Shown piece by piece: positions 1-6,222 of a DNA stretch of 9,714 bases. The stretch comes from JBEVOS01 sp964564595 (GTDB lineage: Bacteria; Pseudomonadota; Alphaproteobacteria; Caulobacterales; Aquidulcibacteraceae). The notes beneath the pieces are model-generated. The model ran no database searches. It worked only from the letters and a program-made list of their open reading frames with translations, and was not told where the DNA came from. The translations under genes were made by a program, and so were the position numbers. The stretch lies in contig CAZMCA010000126.1 in NCBI GenBank assembly GCA_964564595.1, positions 1-9,714 of the forward strand, given 5' to 3'. The number at the start of each line of letters is the position of its first letter. The stretch's first letter is position 1.

Positions 1-594
1 AATGAAAATCTTCTGCCCGCTGATCCGGTAGCTGCCGTCAGCTTGCGGCACGGCTTTGGTGCGCAGCAAACCAAGATCGGTGCCGCAATGCGGCTCGGTG
101 AGGTTCATCGTGCCGGTCCAAGCGCCCGTCACCATGTTCGGCAGATACGTGTCTTTCAGCTCTTGCGAGCCGTGATGGAGGATCGCTTCGTACGCGCCGT
201 GGCTGAGGCCCGGATACATGCCGAACGCCATGTTCGCGCTCGACACCATCTCGTTGAACGCGAGATTGACGATGCGCGGCAGGCCCTGGCCGCCATAGTT
301 CGGATCGGATGCAAGCGAAGGCCACCCGCCTTCGACCATCTGCTTGTACGCGTCTTTGAATCCGGTCGGCGTCGTTACCGAACCGTCGGGATGGCGCGTG
401 CAGCCTTCGCGGTCACCAACGACGTTCAGCGGCTGGAGCACGCCTTCGCAGAACTTCGCGCCCTCCTCCAAAATCTGATCGACGACGTCCATCGGCGCAT
501 CGGCAAAGCCCGGCAGGTTCGCGTACCGGTCAATCTGGAGAAAGTCGCGCAGCAGGAAGCTGTATTCGCGCAGGGGCGCGGCGTAGACCGGCAT
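1..594 (-). CDS. Acyl-CoA dehydrogenase, N-terminal 198 residues (partial, runs off left edge)
   Basis: This is the first third of a FAD-dependent acyl-CoA dehydrogenase, which makes the alpha-beta double bond in acyl-CoA thioesters during fatty-acid or related beta-oxidation. The frame is open from ATG at 594 to base 1. The start MPVYAAPLREYSFLLRDF resembles the short N-terminal extension (PF12418) of the roughly 600-residue FadE/DmdC subgroup. The flavin-binding stretch TGTMNLTEPHCGTDLG (about residues 160-175) matches the family's MNLTEPxxGSDL motif. The mid-domain strand follows (SYRISGQKIFI). The catalytic glutamate lies outside the window. A strong Shine-Dalgarno GGGAGG (600-605) sits 5 nt from the ATG and fixes the start. 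Upstream on the same strand is a LiuR-like MerR gene, a usual partner of acyl-CoA catabolism genes. Substrate is not determined: DmdC-type 3-methylmercaptopropionyl-CoA dehydrogenase is a close alternative to a plain fatty acyl-CoA enzyme. Confidence 0.93.
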   Translation of the reverse strand, partial: MPVYAAPLREYSFLLRDFLQIDRYANLPGFADAPMDVVDQILEEGAKFCEGVLQPLNVVGDREGCTRHPDGSVTTPTGFKDAYKQMVEGGWPSLASDPNYGGQGLPRIVNLAFNEMVSSANMAFGMYPGLSHGAYEAILHHGSQELKDTYLPNMVTGAWTGTMNLTEPHCGTDLGLLRTKAVPQADGSYRISGQKIFI

Positions 595-616
595 CGGAAC
601 CTCCCGGCCCCAAATG

Positions 617-640
617 AAAAGGGGCTCCTTACGGAGCCCC
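617..640 (-). terminator. Intrinsic terminator after merR, directly before the acyl-CoA dehydrogenase leader
   Basis: A perfect 8-bp stem GGGGCTCC/GGAGCCCC (621-628 with 633-640) encloses a 4-nt loop. Read on the minus strand it is followed by TTTT (620-617), so it is oriented to end transcription coming from merR, whose stop lies 25 nt upstream. It lies only 11 nt before the Shine-Dalgarno of the acyl-CoA dehydrogenase. It could therefore also act as an attenuator for that gene. Confidence 0.75.
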
Positions 641-665
641 TCTTAGGCGTGAAGCCCGCAATCTA

Positions 666-1109
666 TCAATGCGCGTCTTCGAGGCGCTTGGCCTTGGCGC
701 CGCGCGACGGCGTGGCCGGCGCTGCATCGACGGAGATGTTGGCCGCTTCCATGCGCGTGATCCCGTCACGCAGCATTTCGATGGCCTGATCGATGTCTTC
801 GCGCTGCGCCTCAAGCGCCACGATGCGGCTCTTGAACTTCTTCAGCGCGACAGCGTTCTGCGCGATGTTTTTGTCGTCGCTGCCGTAGAGATCGAGGATC
901 TCTTTGATATCGAGCAAAGACAGGCCAACCCGCTTTCCGCGAAGGATAAGCGTGAGGCGGGCGCGGTCGCGCGCGAAATAGACCCGCGTGAGGCCGTCAC
1001 GGCGCGGGCTGAGGAGCCCTTTGTCTTCGTAGAACCGCAGCGCGCGAGCTGTGCAGCCGAATTCACGCGCGAGTTCAGAGATGGAATAAGTGCGATCGGT
1101 CTTCGCCAT
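666..1109 (-). CDS. MerR-family transcriptional regulator, LiuR-like
   Basis: This encodes a 147-residue DNA-binding regulator. The winged helix-turn-helix covers about residues 7-75 and includes YSISELAREFGC, ALRFYEDKGLLSPRR and RVYFARDRARLTLILRGKR. The last stretch and the following SLLDIKEILDLY are typical of LiuR-type MerR proteins, which control branched-chain amino acid and acyl-CoA catabolism. A dimerising helix follows (about 85-125), then a short disordered tail rich in Ala, Pro, Lys and Arg. No C-terminal cysteine cluster of the metal-sensing MerR type is present, so an acyl-CoA-like ligand is more likely (inference). The frame extends to 1157, but ATG 1109 is preferred: the HTH starts just after it and GGGGAGGGG lies upstream (1121-1129), with longer than ideal spacing. 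The likely target is the acyl-CoA dehydrogenase next door and its own promoter. Confidence 0.9.
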   Translation of the reverse strand: MAKTDRTYSISELAREFGCTARALRFYEDKGLLSPRRDGLTRVYFARDRARLTLILRGKRVGLSLLDIKEILDLYGSDDKNIAQNAVALKKFKSRIVALEAQREDIDQAIEMLRDGITRMEAANISVDAAPATPSRGAKAKRLEDAH

Positions 1110-1133
1110 GGGGGCTAACCCCTCCCCGGTATA

Positions 1134-1145
1134 AAGCTGTAGCTT
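1134..1145. promoter_or_regulatory. Inverted repeat upstream of merR, candidate operator
   Basis: AAGCT-GT-AGCTT is a 5+5 bp inverted repeat with a 2-nt centre, in a locally AT-richer stretch 25-36 nt upstream of the merR ATG. On the minus strand a weak -10-like TATACC (1133-1128) follows it at once. That is the placement expected for a MerR-family dyad in the promoter spacer. No convincing -35 was found and no LiuR consensus was compared, so operator function is inferred from symmetry and position. Confidence 0.35.
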
Positions 1146-1161
1146 CAGTTTCTGCATAAGG

Positions 1162-1175
1162 TGACGCGGGCGTCA
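1162..1175. promoter_or_regulatory. Second inverted repeat in the merR/1184-gene divergent gap
   Basis: TGACGC-GG-GCGTCA is a perfect 6+6 bp inverted repeat with a 2-nt centre. Its centre lies 29 bp from that of the repeat at 1134-1145. It ends 8 nt before the GTG at 1184, so a bound protein could block that gene's transcription or translation. The two dyads have different sequences, so they may bind different proteins. Confidence 0.3.
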
Positions 1176-1183
1176 ACATCGAT

Positions 1184-1915
1184 GTGCGACTTTTCGCACC
1201 CTCTCCGGGACACGGGCGCGTGAGGGCCTCGTCTCTCGCAGCCGCGATTTTGCTTGGCCTCTTCTTGGCGGCCTCTGCGCCGCTGCTACGCGCGACCCAG
1301 TCTGGGCCGAAGATCGCCTGCGCGCCGATCGAGGGGGCGGAGGCGCTGTTCGCCGGCGCCGAGACGAGCGTGATCCTGATCGATGGGCTGGGCGATGAGG
1401 CGGCCGCGGGCGCAGGCGCGCTCGGCTGCTTGGCGGCAGCGCAGGGCGGCCTCGTACTGCTTGCCGCAGAGGAAAGCATGGCCGGCCGGCTTGGCCCCCT
1501 GGCCCGCCAGCTCACGGCAGATGGCGGGCGGGCGCGTTTCACGGCCCTCGGCCCCGGCGCGCCGGCTGGCGATCGGACGCCGGAGGACGCTCAAAGCGAG
1601 GGCGAAGCGCGCGCGGCCGGCTACGAGGCGGCGCTGACGGGGCAATCCCCAGGCGCGGCGCCAACTGACCACAGGATTGTTGCGCTCGCCGCGCCCGATG
1701 CGTCGCGCACCCCGGTTGGCCTCACTGGCTTCACTTGGCGCCCGCTGGGCGCGCGTCTTCCCGATGCCGAAACAATTTCGCTGCGCGCGGAAGCGAGCAC
1801 GCGGCCCGGCGTGCGCGTCAAGCTGCGCCCGTTCGAAGACATTCCGCTCGTGGGCGCGACTTTGCGTTACGACGGCATCGTTGAAATCGGACCCGCAACG
1901 GACGCTGCGCCGTAA
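1184..1915 (+). CDS. Secreted or membrane-anchored protein of unknown function
   Basis: I do not recognise this 243-residue protein. Residues 15-37 (SSLAAAILLGLFLAASAP and flanks) form a signal peptide or N-terminal anchor preceded by arginines, so the rest is probably periplasmic. Two cysteines (C46, C82) could pair there. Residues 62-95 alternate a hydrophobic strand (SVILIDGLG), an Ala/Gly-rich helix and another strand (GLVLLAAEE), suggesting an alpha/beta domain. The C-terminal 80 residues look strand-rich. The upstream stop leaves GTG 1184 as the longest start. GTG 1220 is an alternative giving a more compact signal peptide, and neither has a good Shine-Dalgarno. The frame is favoured over overlapping minus-strand frames because it has a coherent signal sequence and the usual G/C third-position pattern. 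It diverges from merR with 74 nt between starts. No function is assigned. Confidence 0.75.
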   Translation: MRLFAPSPGHGRVRASSLAAAILLGLFLAASAPLLRATQSGPKIACAPIEGAEALFAGAETSVILIDGLGDEAAAGAGALGCLAAAQGGLVLLAAEESMAGRLGPLARQLTADGGRARFTALGPGAPAGDRTPEDAQSEGEARAAGYEAALTGQSPGAAPTDHRIVALAAPDASRTPVGLTGFTWRPLGARLPDAETISLRAEASTRPGVRVKLRPFEDIPLVGATLRYDGIVEIGPATDAAP

Positions 1916-1980
1916 CGCGCGGATCGTTTGCAAAGCGCAACGTCACAACGCACGCATTAGATTGCGAACGCGTTCACCAT

Positions 1981-1996
1981 TTTACGCGTCATTAAC
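1981..1996 (+). promoter_or_regulatory. Near-consensus CtrA box upstream of the PodJ-like gene
   Basis: TTTA-CGCGTCA-TTAAC matches the alphaproteobacterial CtrA site TTAA-N7-TTAAC with exact 7-nt spacing and one mismatch in the first half-site. It lies 103-118 nt upstream of the ATG at 2099, in the only AT-rich part of the gap. CtrA is the master cell-cycle response regulator of Caulobacterales and Rhizobiales. Binding here is inferred from sequence. Confidence 0.5.
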
Positions 1997-2004
1997 ACCG
2001 GAAA

Positions 2005-2038
2005 GAGTCTCCTCCACACTGTCATTGCGGCGTGATTC
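2005..2038. promoter_or_regulatory. Two GANTC (CcrM methylation) sites in the PodJ-like promoter region
   Basis: GAGTC (2005-2009) and GATTC (2034-2038) are both GANTC, the CcrM methylation target. They lie 29 nt apart, between the CtrA box and the start codon. GcrA-dependent promoters, reported to include podJ in Caulobacter crescentus, carry such methylated sites, so the arrangement suggests replication-linked control. My reading found only a handful of GANTC sites elsewhere in the window. Confidence 0.5.
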
Positions 2039-2098
2039 TGCGCGCGCGATTGGGGCGGTGTACGGATCGTGTCGTGCGGTTCGTACCGAGAGGGCGAG

Positions 2099-5000
2099 AT
2101 GAGCGCACAATCCTGGAGCGTTAAGGGCATCGACCCGAAGGTGCGCGAAGCGGTGCGTGAAGCAGCTGCGCGCCAGGGCATGAGCCTTGGCGAATATCTC
2201 AATCAGGCGCTGCTCAATCAGGAAGGCGCGCAGAACGAAGGCGGCCCGCCGCCGCGCTCGCAGCAGCAACTGCGCCCGCGCGCGACGCGCGTTGTTTCTT
2301 CGCAATCGCTCGACGACATGGACGATTGGCTGCTGACCGCGCCGACCGACATGACGCGCAACGCCGACCCTGCCCGCACCAATCAGCGCGTCGACGCCAT
2401 CGAGCGCCGCACGCAACTCGCCGTCACTGGTCTTGACCGCGCCGTCTCCACAATCGACCGCTCGGTGCTCGGCCTTGCCGGGCGCGTGGACGATGTGGAG
2501 ATCGTCGCGCGTGAAAGCGCCGACCGGGTCTCCGAAGCGCTCGATCACTTCCGCGCCGCCGGAGAAATCTTGTCCGGCCGGCTAAACGACGCTGAAACCG
2601 AAGCGCGTCAATCGCGTGAAGCGCTCGATGTCGCCACGCACGAGATTTCCAACGCGCGCGATGAGCTTGGCCGCCAGGTCAGCGCCATCGAAGAAACGGC
2701 GCGCAACGCCGAGCGCACCGCTCACGCCGTGGCGCGCGACCTCGATCAGCGCACGCTGGAGCTTTCCCAGCGCATCGAGGAAGTCGACGCGGACACCAAA
2801 TATCTCGTCGGCTCCGGTCTTGCCGAAGCGCGGGCAGCCGCCGAAGCCGCCGCCCGCGAAGCCGCGCAAAACACCAGCGAAGCGATCGACCAGATCCGCG
2901 CGCTGCACGAGAACTTCGCGCGCCGCACGGCCGAAGCGGAAACCAACCTCCGCAAGTCGCACGAAACACTCGCCGACCGCGTCACGCGCGGCGAGAACGA
3001 ATTCCGCCGCGCTTATGACGGGCTCTCCGAGCGTGTCGCGGGCGCAGAGACGCATGCGCGCCTCGCGGTCGAAGAAGCGGCCAACGAAATCCGCGCCGCG
3101 CAATCGGCGCTGGCGCAGCGCCTTGAGCGCGCCGAGCAAGGCGCGCGCGAAAGCACGGCGGGCCTACGGCAAGCGGCCGGCGCGGCGATCGCCGACCTGC
3201 GGAATGCACAGCTCGGCCTCTCGGCGCGGCTGAAGCTCGTCGAAGAAAACAACAACGGCGGCGGCGCGGTCGATCTGTCGCCCGTGCAAGCGATGCAAGC
3301 CGCGCTCGAGCACCGGCTCGAGCGGCTTGAGCGCGAAGCGGGCGCGATCCACCCGGAAGTCGCCGCGCGCCTGACGCGCATCGAGGAAACGCAAAACGTC
3401 ACGGACCCGGCGATCCTGCATCGCCTCTCGCGCCTGGAAGACAGCTCCGGCCAAGTCGATACCGAGATCTCCGAGCGCATTGCGCGCCTGGAAGCGACCG
3501 TCCCCGGCGATGCGCTGAACGCACGCATCGACGAGATCGCGAGCCGCCTCGAAGCGCACAACGGCGCCGCGCAAACGAGCGAACTGGAAGCAAGCCTCCA
3601 GCGTCTCGCAGAGCGCATTGCGGAAACGGAATCGACCGCCAACCAAGCGATCCGCACGCTGGAAGCCACCGTCGCCGGCATCGATGCGCGCACCGCTGCA
3701 CAAGGCGCCGGCCCGGATGTCGCGGCCGAAACCGAAGCCGTGCGCACGCTGCTCGAAAGCCGCATCAACGAAGAAGCGCAGCGCACCGAAGCGATGGTGC
3801 AAGAACTTCGCGCCGAACTCGTCGAGCGCGCGGCGTTCGCACGTGAAGGCGCGGTCGAAGCCGAGCACGTCGATAGCCTCGAAGGCGCGCTGGCGGATGT
3901 AAACCGCCGCCTCGCCGCCGCCGAGCGCCGCCAAGCGCAAACGATCGAAGCCATCTCGGTCGAGATCAAGCGGATGTCGGAAACGGTCGATCGCCGGCTC
4001 CGCGCTGTCGAAACCACGCAGCCGGGCGAAGTTGGCGCGAGCGCCGTGCGCGAAGAGGTTTCCCGCCTCGCCCGCGCGCTCGAAGGACGCTTCGAAGAGA
4101 TCGAGCGCCGCGAAGCCGCCGCATTCGACCGTATGGGCCTTGAAGTCGGCCGCCTCAGCGAGCGCTTGGAAGAGCGGTTCGCGACGGTCGAAGGTCGCAG
4201 CGCGCAAGCGATCGAACAGGTGGGCGAGCAAGTCGCGCGCATGGCCGAGCGCTTCAACCAGCGCCAAGATCACCTCGCCCGCGAACTCGGCGAGCGCGTG
4301 CTTGACAGCGAAGAGCGTTCCAGCGCGCGGATCGCCGATGCGATCAGCGGCCTGATGCACCGCCTCAACGAAGTCGAGACCCAATCGGTCGAGGCCGTGA
4401 CGCCGGTGGCGCGCGCGATGTCGACGGTCGCTTCCCGCCTACAGGCGCTCGAAGACAACGAAGCCGACGACGATATCCCGACGCCATCGCGCCGCTCGGA
4501 AGATGCGCCGGCGGCGCAGACCGCGCTGCATGGCGCGGCGCTGTTTGGCGAAAAGCTCGACGATGAGCCGGAGCCGCCGCCGCCCGCGCACAGCGCGCCT
4601 GTGCCCCCGCCGATCGCGCTCGCGGACGATGACGACTTCTACGACCTGAACGACGACGAACCGGTCGCCTCGTTCGCGCCGCCGCCCGAACAAGCGCCGG
4701 TGCGCGCCGGCCCGCTTCCGCCGCTGCAACACGCAGCGCCCCCGGCCGCCGAGCCTGCGCCGCCGCCCGCGTTCGACGATCTCGACGACGCCGATGCATT
4801 CCTCGACGTTGAAGACGAAGCTGTCGCCGCAGCGCCGCCTTCGGAAGAAGACGATCCGTTCTGGACGCCGGAAGACGACGCGGTGGTCACCGAAACCACC
4901 GCGAGCACGCACACGCTCGAAGACGAAGCGCTGTTCGACGATGACGCGGGCGACGCCGCCGCGCCCGCCAAGAACGATTATCTCTCGAAAGCCCGCAGCG

Positions 5001-6133
5001 CCGCTCAGGCGGCCGCGACGCCGGTAAAGGGCAAGAAGGAACCGAAGAGCAAAGCCAAAGCTGAAGCAGCGCCGCGCGATCACACGCCGCCCGCCGCCTA
5101 CAGCCTGCGCGGCTCGAGCCGCGTCGTGCTCTGGGGCGCGGCCGGCGCGATCGCACTCATGGTCGCGGGCGGCGCCTACGTGCTGAACAACCAGCGCGAC
5201 GGCCAAACCGCCGCGCCGGCGCAGCCGCCGCAGGAACCGCAAGCGCTTGAGCCCACGCATGTCGTGCCCGATCCGCTGGCGACGACGACCGACCCGAACG
5301 TGGTCGATCCGCTCGCGACAACCGACGCGCATGGCGCAGATCCCACCGCGGCCGGCGCACCGGTGACGACCGATCCTTCGCCGCACGCTGCTGCTGCACC
5401 GGCCGCGCCCGCGGCCGCAACGCCGATGGCGAGCAACACGCCGCGCCCCACCACGGGCGCCGCCGCACAAGCCACCACAGTCGCCGCCCCACTCCCGCCG
5501 CGCGCTGTCTCGCTCGAAAACGCCGCCGCCCGCGGCGACGCGGTCGCGCAATACGAACTTGCGCTGCAGCGCCTCGCCGCCGGTCGTGCGCCTGATGGCG
5601 TCACGCTGCTCCGCCAATCGGCCAACCAAGGTCTCGCGATGGCGCAGTATCGCCTCGCCAAGCTCTATGAGCGCGGTGAGGGCGTGCAGGCCGATCTCAC
5701 CCAGGCCCGCGCCTGGACCGAACGCGCCGCCGCCGCGGGCAACCGCCGCGCGATGCACGACCTCGGCGTCTACTTCGCGCGCGGCGAAGGCGCCCCGCTC
5801 GATGAAGCGGCGGCCTTCCGCTGGTTCCGCCAAGCGGCAGAGCTCGGCGTCGCCGACAGCCAGTTCAACCTTGGCGTCCTCTACCAACAGGGCCGCGGCG
5901 TGGGGGCCAACCCGTCCGAAGCGCTGTTCTGGTATCTGGTTGCGGCCCGCCAGGGCGATGAGGACGCTGGCGCGCGCGCCAACGCGCTCGAAGCCTCGTT
6001 GCAGCCGATCCAGGTGGAACAGGCCCGCGCCCGCGCTGGCGCCTTCCGCCCGCGCGCCGCAAGCGCCCGTGCGAACGGCGAGTTTGGCCCGCGTCCGTGG
6101 GCCGCAGGCGCACCGCGCGCACCGGCGACGTAA
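2099..6133 (+). CDS. podJ: PodJ-like polar localization scaffold (coiled coil, TM, Sel1 repeats)
   Basis: This is a 1344-residue, single-pass inner-membrane scaffold. PodJ marks the new cell pole in Caulobacter and recruits factors such as PleC and CpaE. Residues 4-36 (SWSVKGIDPKVREAVREAA, then MSLGEYLNQAL) match the PodJ N-terminal motif. Coiled coil spans about 90-780, with tandem 18- and 29-residue units. Residues 785-1000 are an acidic proline-rich disordered linker. One membrane helix lies at 1009-1029. A periplasmic Ala/Pro/Thr linker runs to about 1139. Sel1 repeats start at 1141, 1177, 1213 and 1249, with a partial fifth. The tail (about 1300-1344) is Arg/Ala-rich, and I see no C-terminal peptidoglycan-binding domain such as Caulobacter PodJ carries. 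It is also longer than that protein (974 residues). ATG 2099 is chosen over GTG 2069 because GAGAGGGCGAG precedes it and the conserved motif starts right after. Orthology to podJ is inferred from architecture. Confidence 0.85.
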   Translation: MSAQSWSVKGIDPKVREAVREAAARQGMSLGEYLNQALLNQEGAQNEGGPPPRSQQQLRPRATRVVSSQSLDDMDDWLLTAPTDMTRNADPARTNQRVDAIERRTQLAVTGLDRAVSTIDRSVLGLAGRVDDVEIVARESADRVSEALDHFRAAGEILSGRLNDAETEARQSREALDVATHEISNARDELGRQVSAIEETARNAERTAHAVARDLDQRTLELSQRIEEVDADTKYLVGSGLAEARAAAEAAAREAAQNTSEAIDQIRALHENFARRTAEAETNLRKSHETLADRVTRGENEFRRAYDGLSERVAGAETHARLAVEEAANEIRAAQSALAQRLERAEQGARESTAGLRQAAGAAIADLRNAQLGLSARLKLVEENNNGGGAVDLSPVQAMQAALEHRLERLEREAGAIHPEVAARLTRIEETQNVTDPAILHRLSRLEDSSGQVDTEISERIARLEATVPGDALNARIDEIASRLEAHNGAAQTSELEASLQRLAERIAETESTANQAIRTLEATVAGIDARTAAQGAGPDVAAETEAVRTLLESRINEEAQRTEAMVQELRAELVERAAFAREGAVEAEHVDSLEGALADVNRRLAAAERRQAQTIEAISVEIKRMSETVDRRLRAVETTQPGEVGASAVREEVSRLARALEGRFEEIERREAAAFDRMGLEVGRLSERLEERFATVEGRSAQAIEQVGEQVARMAERFNQRQDHLARELGERVLDSEERSSARIADAISGLMHRLNEVETQSVEAVTPVARAMSTVASRLQALEDNEADDDIPTPSRRSEDAPAAQTALHGAALFGEKLDDEPEPPPPAHSAPVPPPIALADDDDFYDLNDDEPVASFAPPPEQAPVRAGPLPPLQHAAPPAAEPAPPPAFDDLDDADAFLDVEDEAVAAAPPSEEDDPFWTPEDDAVVTETTASTHTLEDEALFDDDAGDAAAPAKNDYLSKARSAAQAAATPVKGKKEPKSKAKAEAAPRDHTPPAAYSLRGSSRVVLWGAAGAIALMVAGGAYVLNNQRDGQTAAPAQPPQEPQALEPTHVVPDPLATTTDPNVVDPLATTDAHGADPTAAGAPVTTDPSPHAAAAPAAPAAATPMASNTPRPTTGAAAQATTVAAPLPPRAVSLENAAARGDAVAQYELALQRLAAGRAPDGVTLLRQSANQGLAMAQYRLAKLYERGEGVQADLTQARAWTERAAAAGNRRAMHDLGVYFARGEGAPLDEAAAFRWFRQAAELGVADSQFNLGVLYQQGRGVGANPSEALFWYLVAARQGDEDAGARANALEASLQPIQVEQARARAGAFRPRAASARANGEFGPRPWAAGAPRAPAT
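2915..3217 (+). repeat. 18-residue-register repeat region in the PodJ-like coiled coil (first block)
   Basis: The motif [LF]-[AS]-x-R-[VTL], usually followed within a few residues by a glutamate, starts at residues 273, 291, 309, 338 and 374. Examples are LADRV, LSERV, LAQRL and LSARL. The spacings are 18, 18, 29 and 36, that is 18, 18, 18+11 and 2x18. The regularity is at protein level; the DNA copies are diverged. Confidence 0.55.
3314..3523 (+). repeat. Four tandem 18-residue units in the PodJ-like coiled coil
   Basis: R[LI]xR[LI]E recurs at residues 406 (RLERLE), 424 (RLTRIE), 442 (RLSRLE) and 460 (RIARLE), exactly 54 nt apart. The fourth unit is cut to 16 residues. The 12 residues between the heads are variable and contain Pro or Gly, so these may be short helical segments joined by kinks, not one continuous rod. 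Confidence 0.75.
3905..4378 (+). repeat. Tandem 29-residue units in the PodJ-like coiled coil
   Basis: Units start at residues 603 (RRLAAAE), 632 (RRLRAVE), 663 (GRFEEIE), 692 (ERFATVE) and 732 (ERVLDSE). Lengths are 29, 31, 29 and 29, then an 11-residue spacer (QRQDHLARELG), then 29. Each opens with a basic-hydrophobic head, has an Ala-rich centre and most end like RLSERLE or RMAERFN. The 11- and 29-residue (18+11) steps fit hendecad-based coiled-coil packing. Confidence 0.7.
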
Positions 6134-6143
6134 CTCCCGCTGG

Positions 6144-6170
6144 AGCGCGTTGCCCTCGGCGGCGCGCTTT
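6144..6170 (+). terminator. Hairpin terminator after the PodJ-like gene
   Basis: An 11-bp stem (6144-6154 with 6158-6168, two G-U pairs) closes a CTC loop and ends in TTT, 10 nt after the stop codon. The stem is very GC-rich but the T-run is short, so termination may be incomplete. It separates the scaffold gene from the TSUP gene. Confidence 0.55.
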
Positions 6171-6222
6171 CGCATAACAACACCGGGGACACGCGGCTCA
6201 AGCGCCGTGTCTGAACTCGGAC

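Noticed and set aside
43..1118. Plus-strand open frames over the acyl-CoA dehydrogenase and merR
   Set aside because: They are antisense to two genes with clear family motifs and have no recognisable features of their own.
1171..1176. TTGACG on the minus strand as a merR -35
   Set aside because: The hexamer is good, but no acceptable -10 lies 15-19 nt downstream. It also overlaps the inverted repeat at 1162-1175.
1286..1933. 215-codon minus-strand frame opposite the unknown exported protein
   Set aside because: It has no signal or domain, is Arg-rich, and has poor codon-position signal compared with the plus-strand frame, though the unknown status of the latter leaves slight doubt.
3314..4378. 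Repeats in the coiled coil considered as DNA-level tandem repeats
   Set aside because: The units keep spacing and key residues but differ widely in nucleotide sequence, so they are old protein repeats, not recent DNA duplications.
3013..4384. Minus-strand open frames of about 400 codons opposite the coiled coil
   Set aside because: Their regular composition mirrors the coiled-coil repeats on the plus strand. Two different frames are open over the same area, which is typical of shadows.
4439..6175. 578-codon minus-strand open frame opposite the 3' half of the PodJ-like gene
   Set aside because: It is Arg/Gly-rich and low in complexity, lies wholly over a gene with recognisable domains, and shows no domain or signal. 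Long antisense open frames are expected in high-GC DNA with strong third-position bias.
6150..6178. Sigma-70-like promoter TTGCCC-N17-CATAAC before the TSUP gene
   Set aside because: Each hexamer matches only four of six bases and the -35 lies inside the terminator stem. This is too weak to call, although some promoter is needed in this 89-nt gap.
6189..6210. Hairpin ACACG...CGTGT before the TSUP start
   Set aside because: The stem has only five outer pairs and an internal mismatch, and no T-tract follows. It is within chance expectation.
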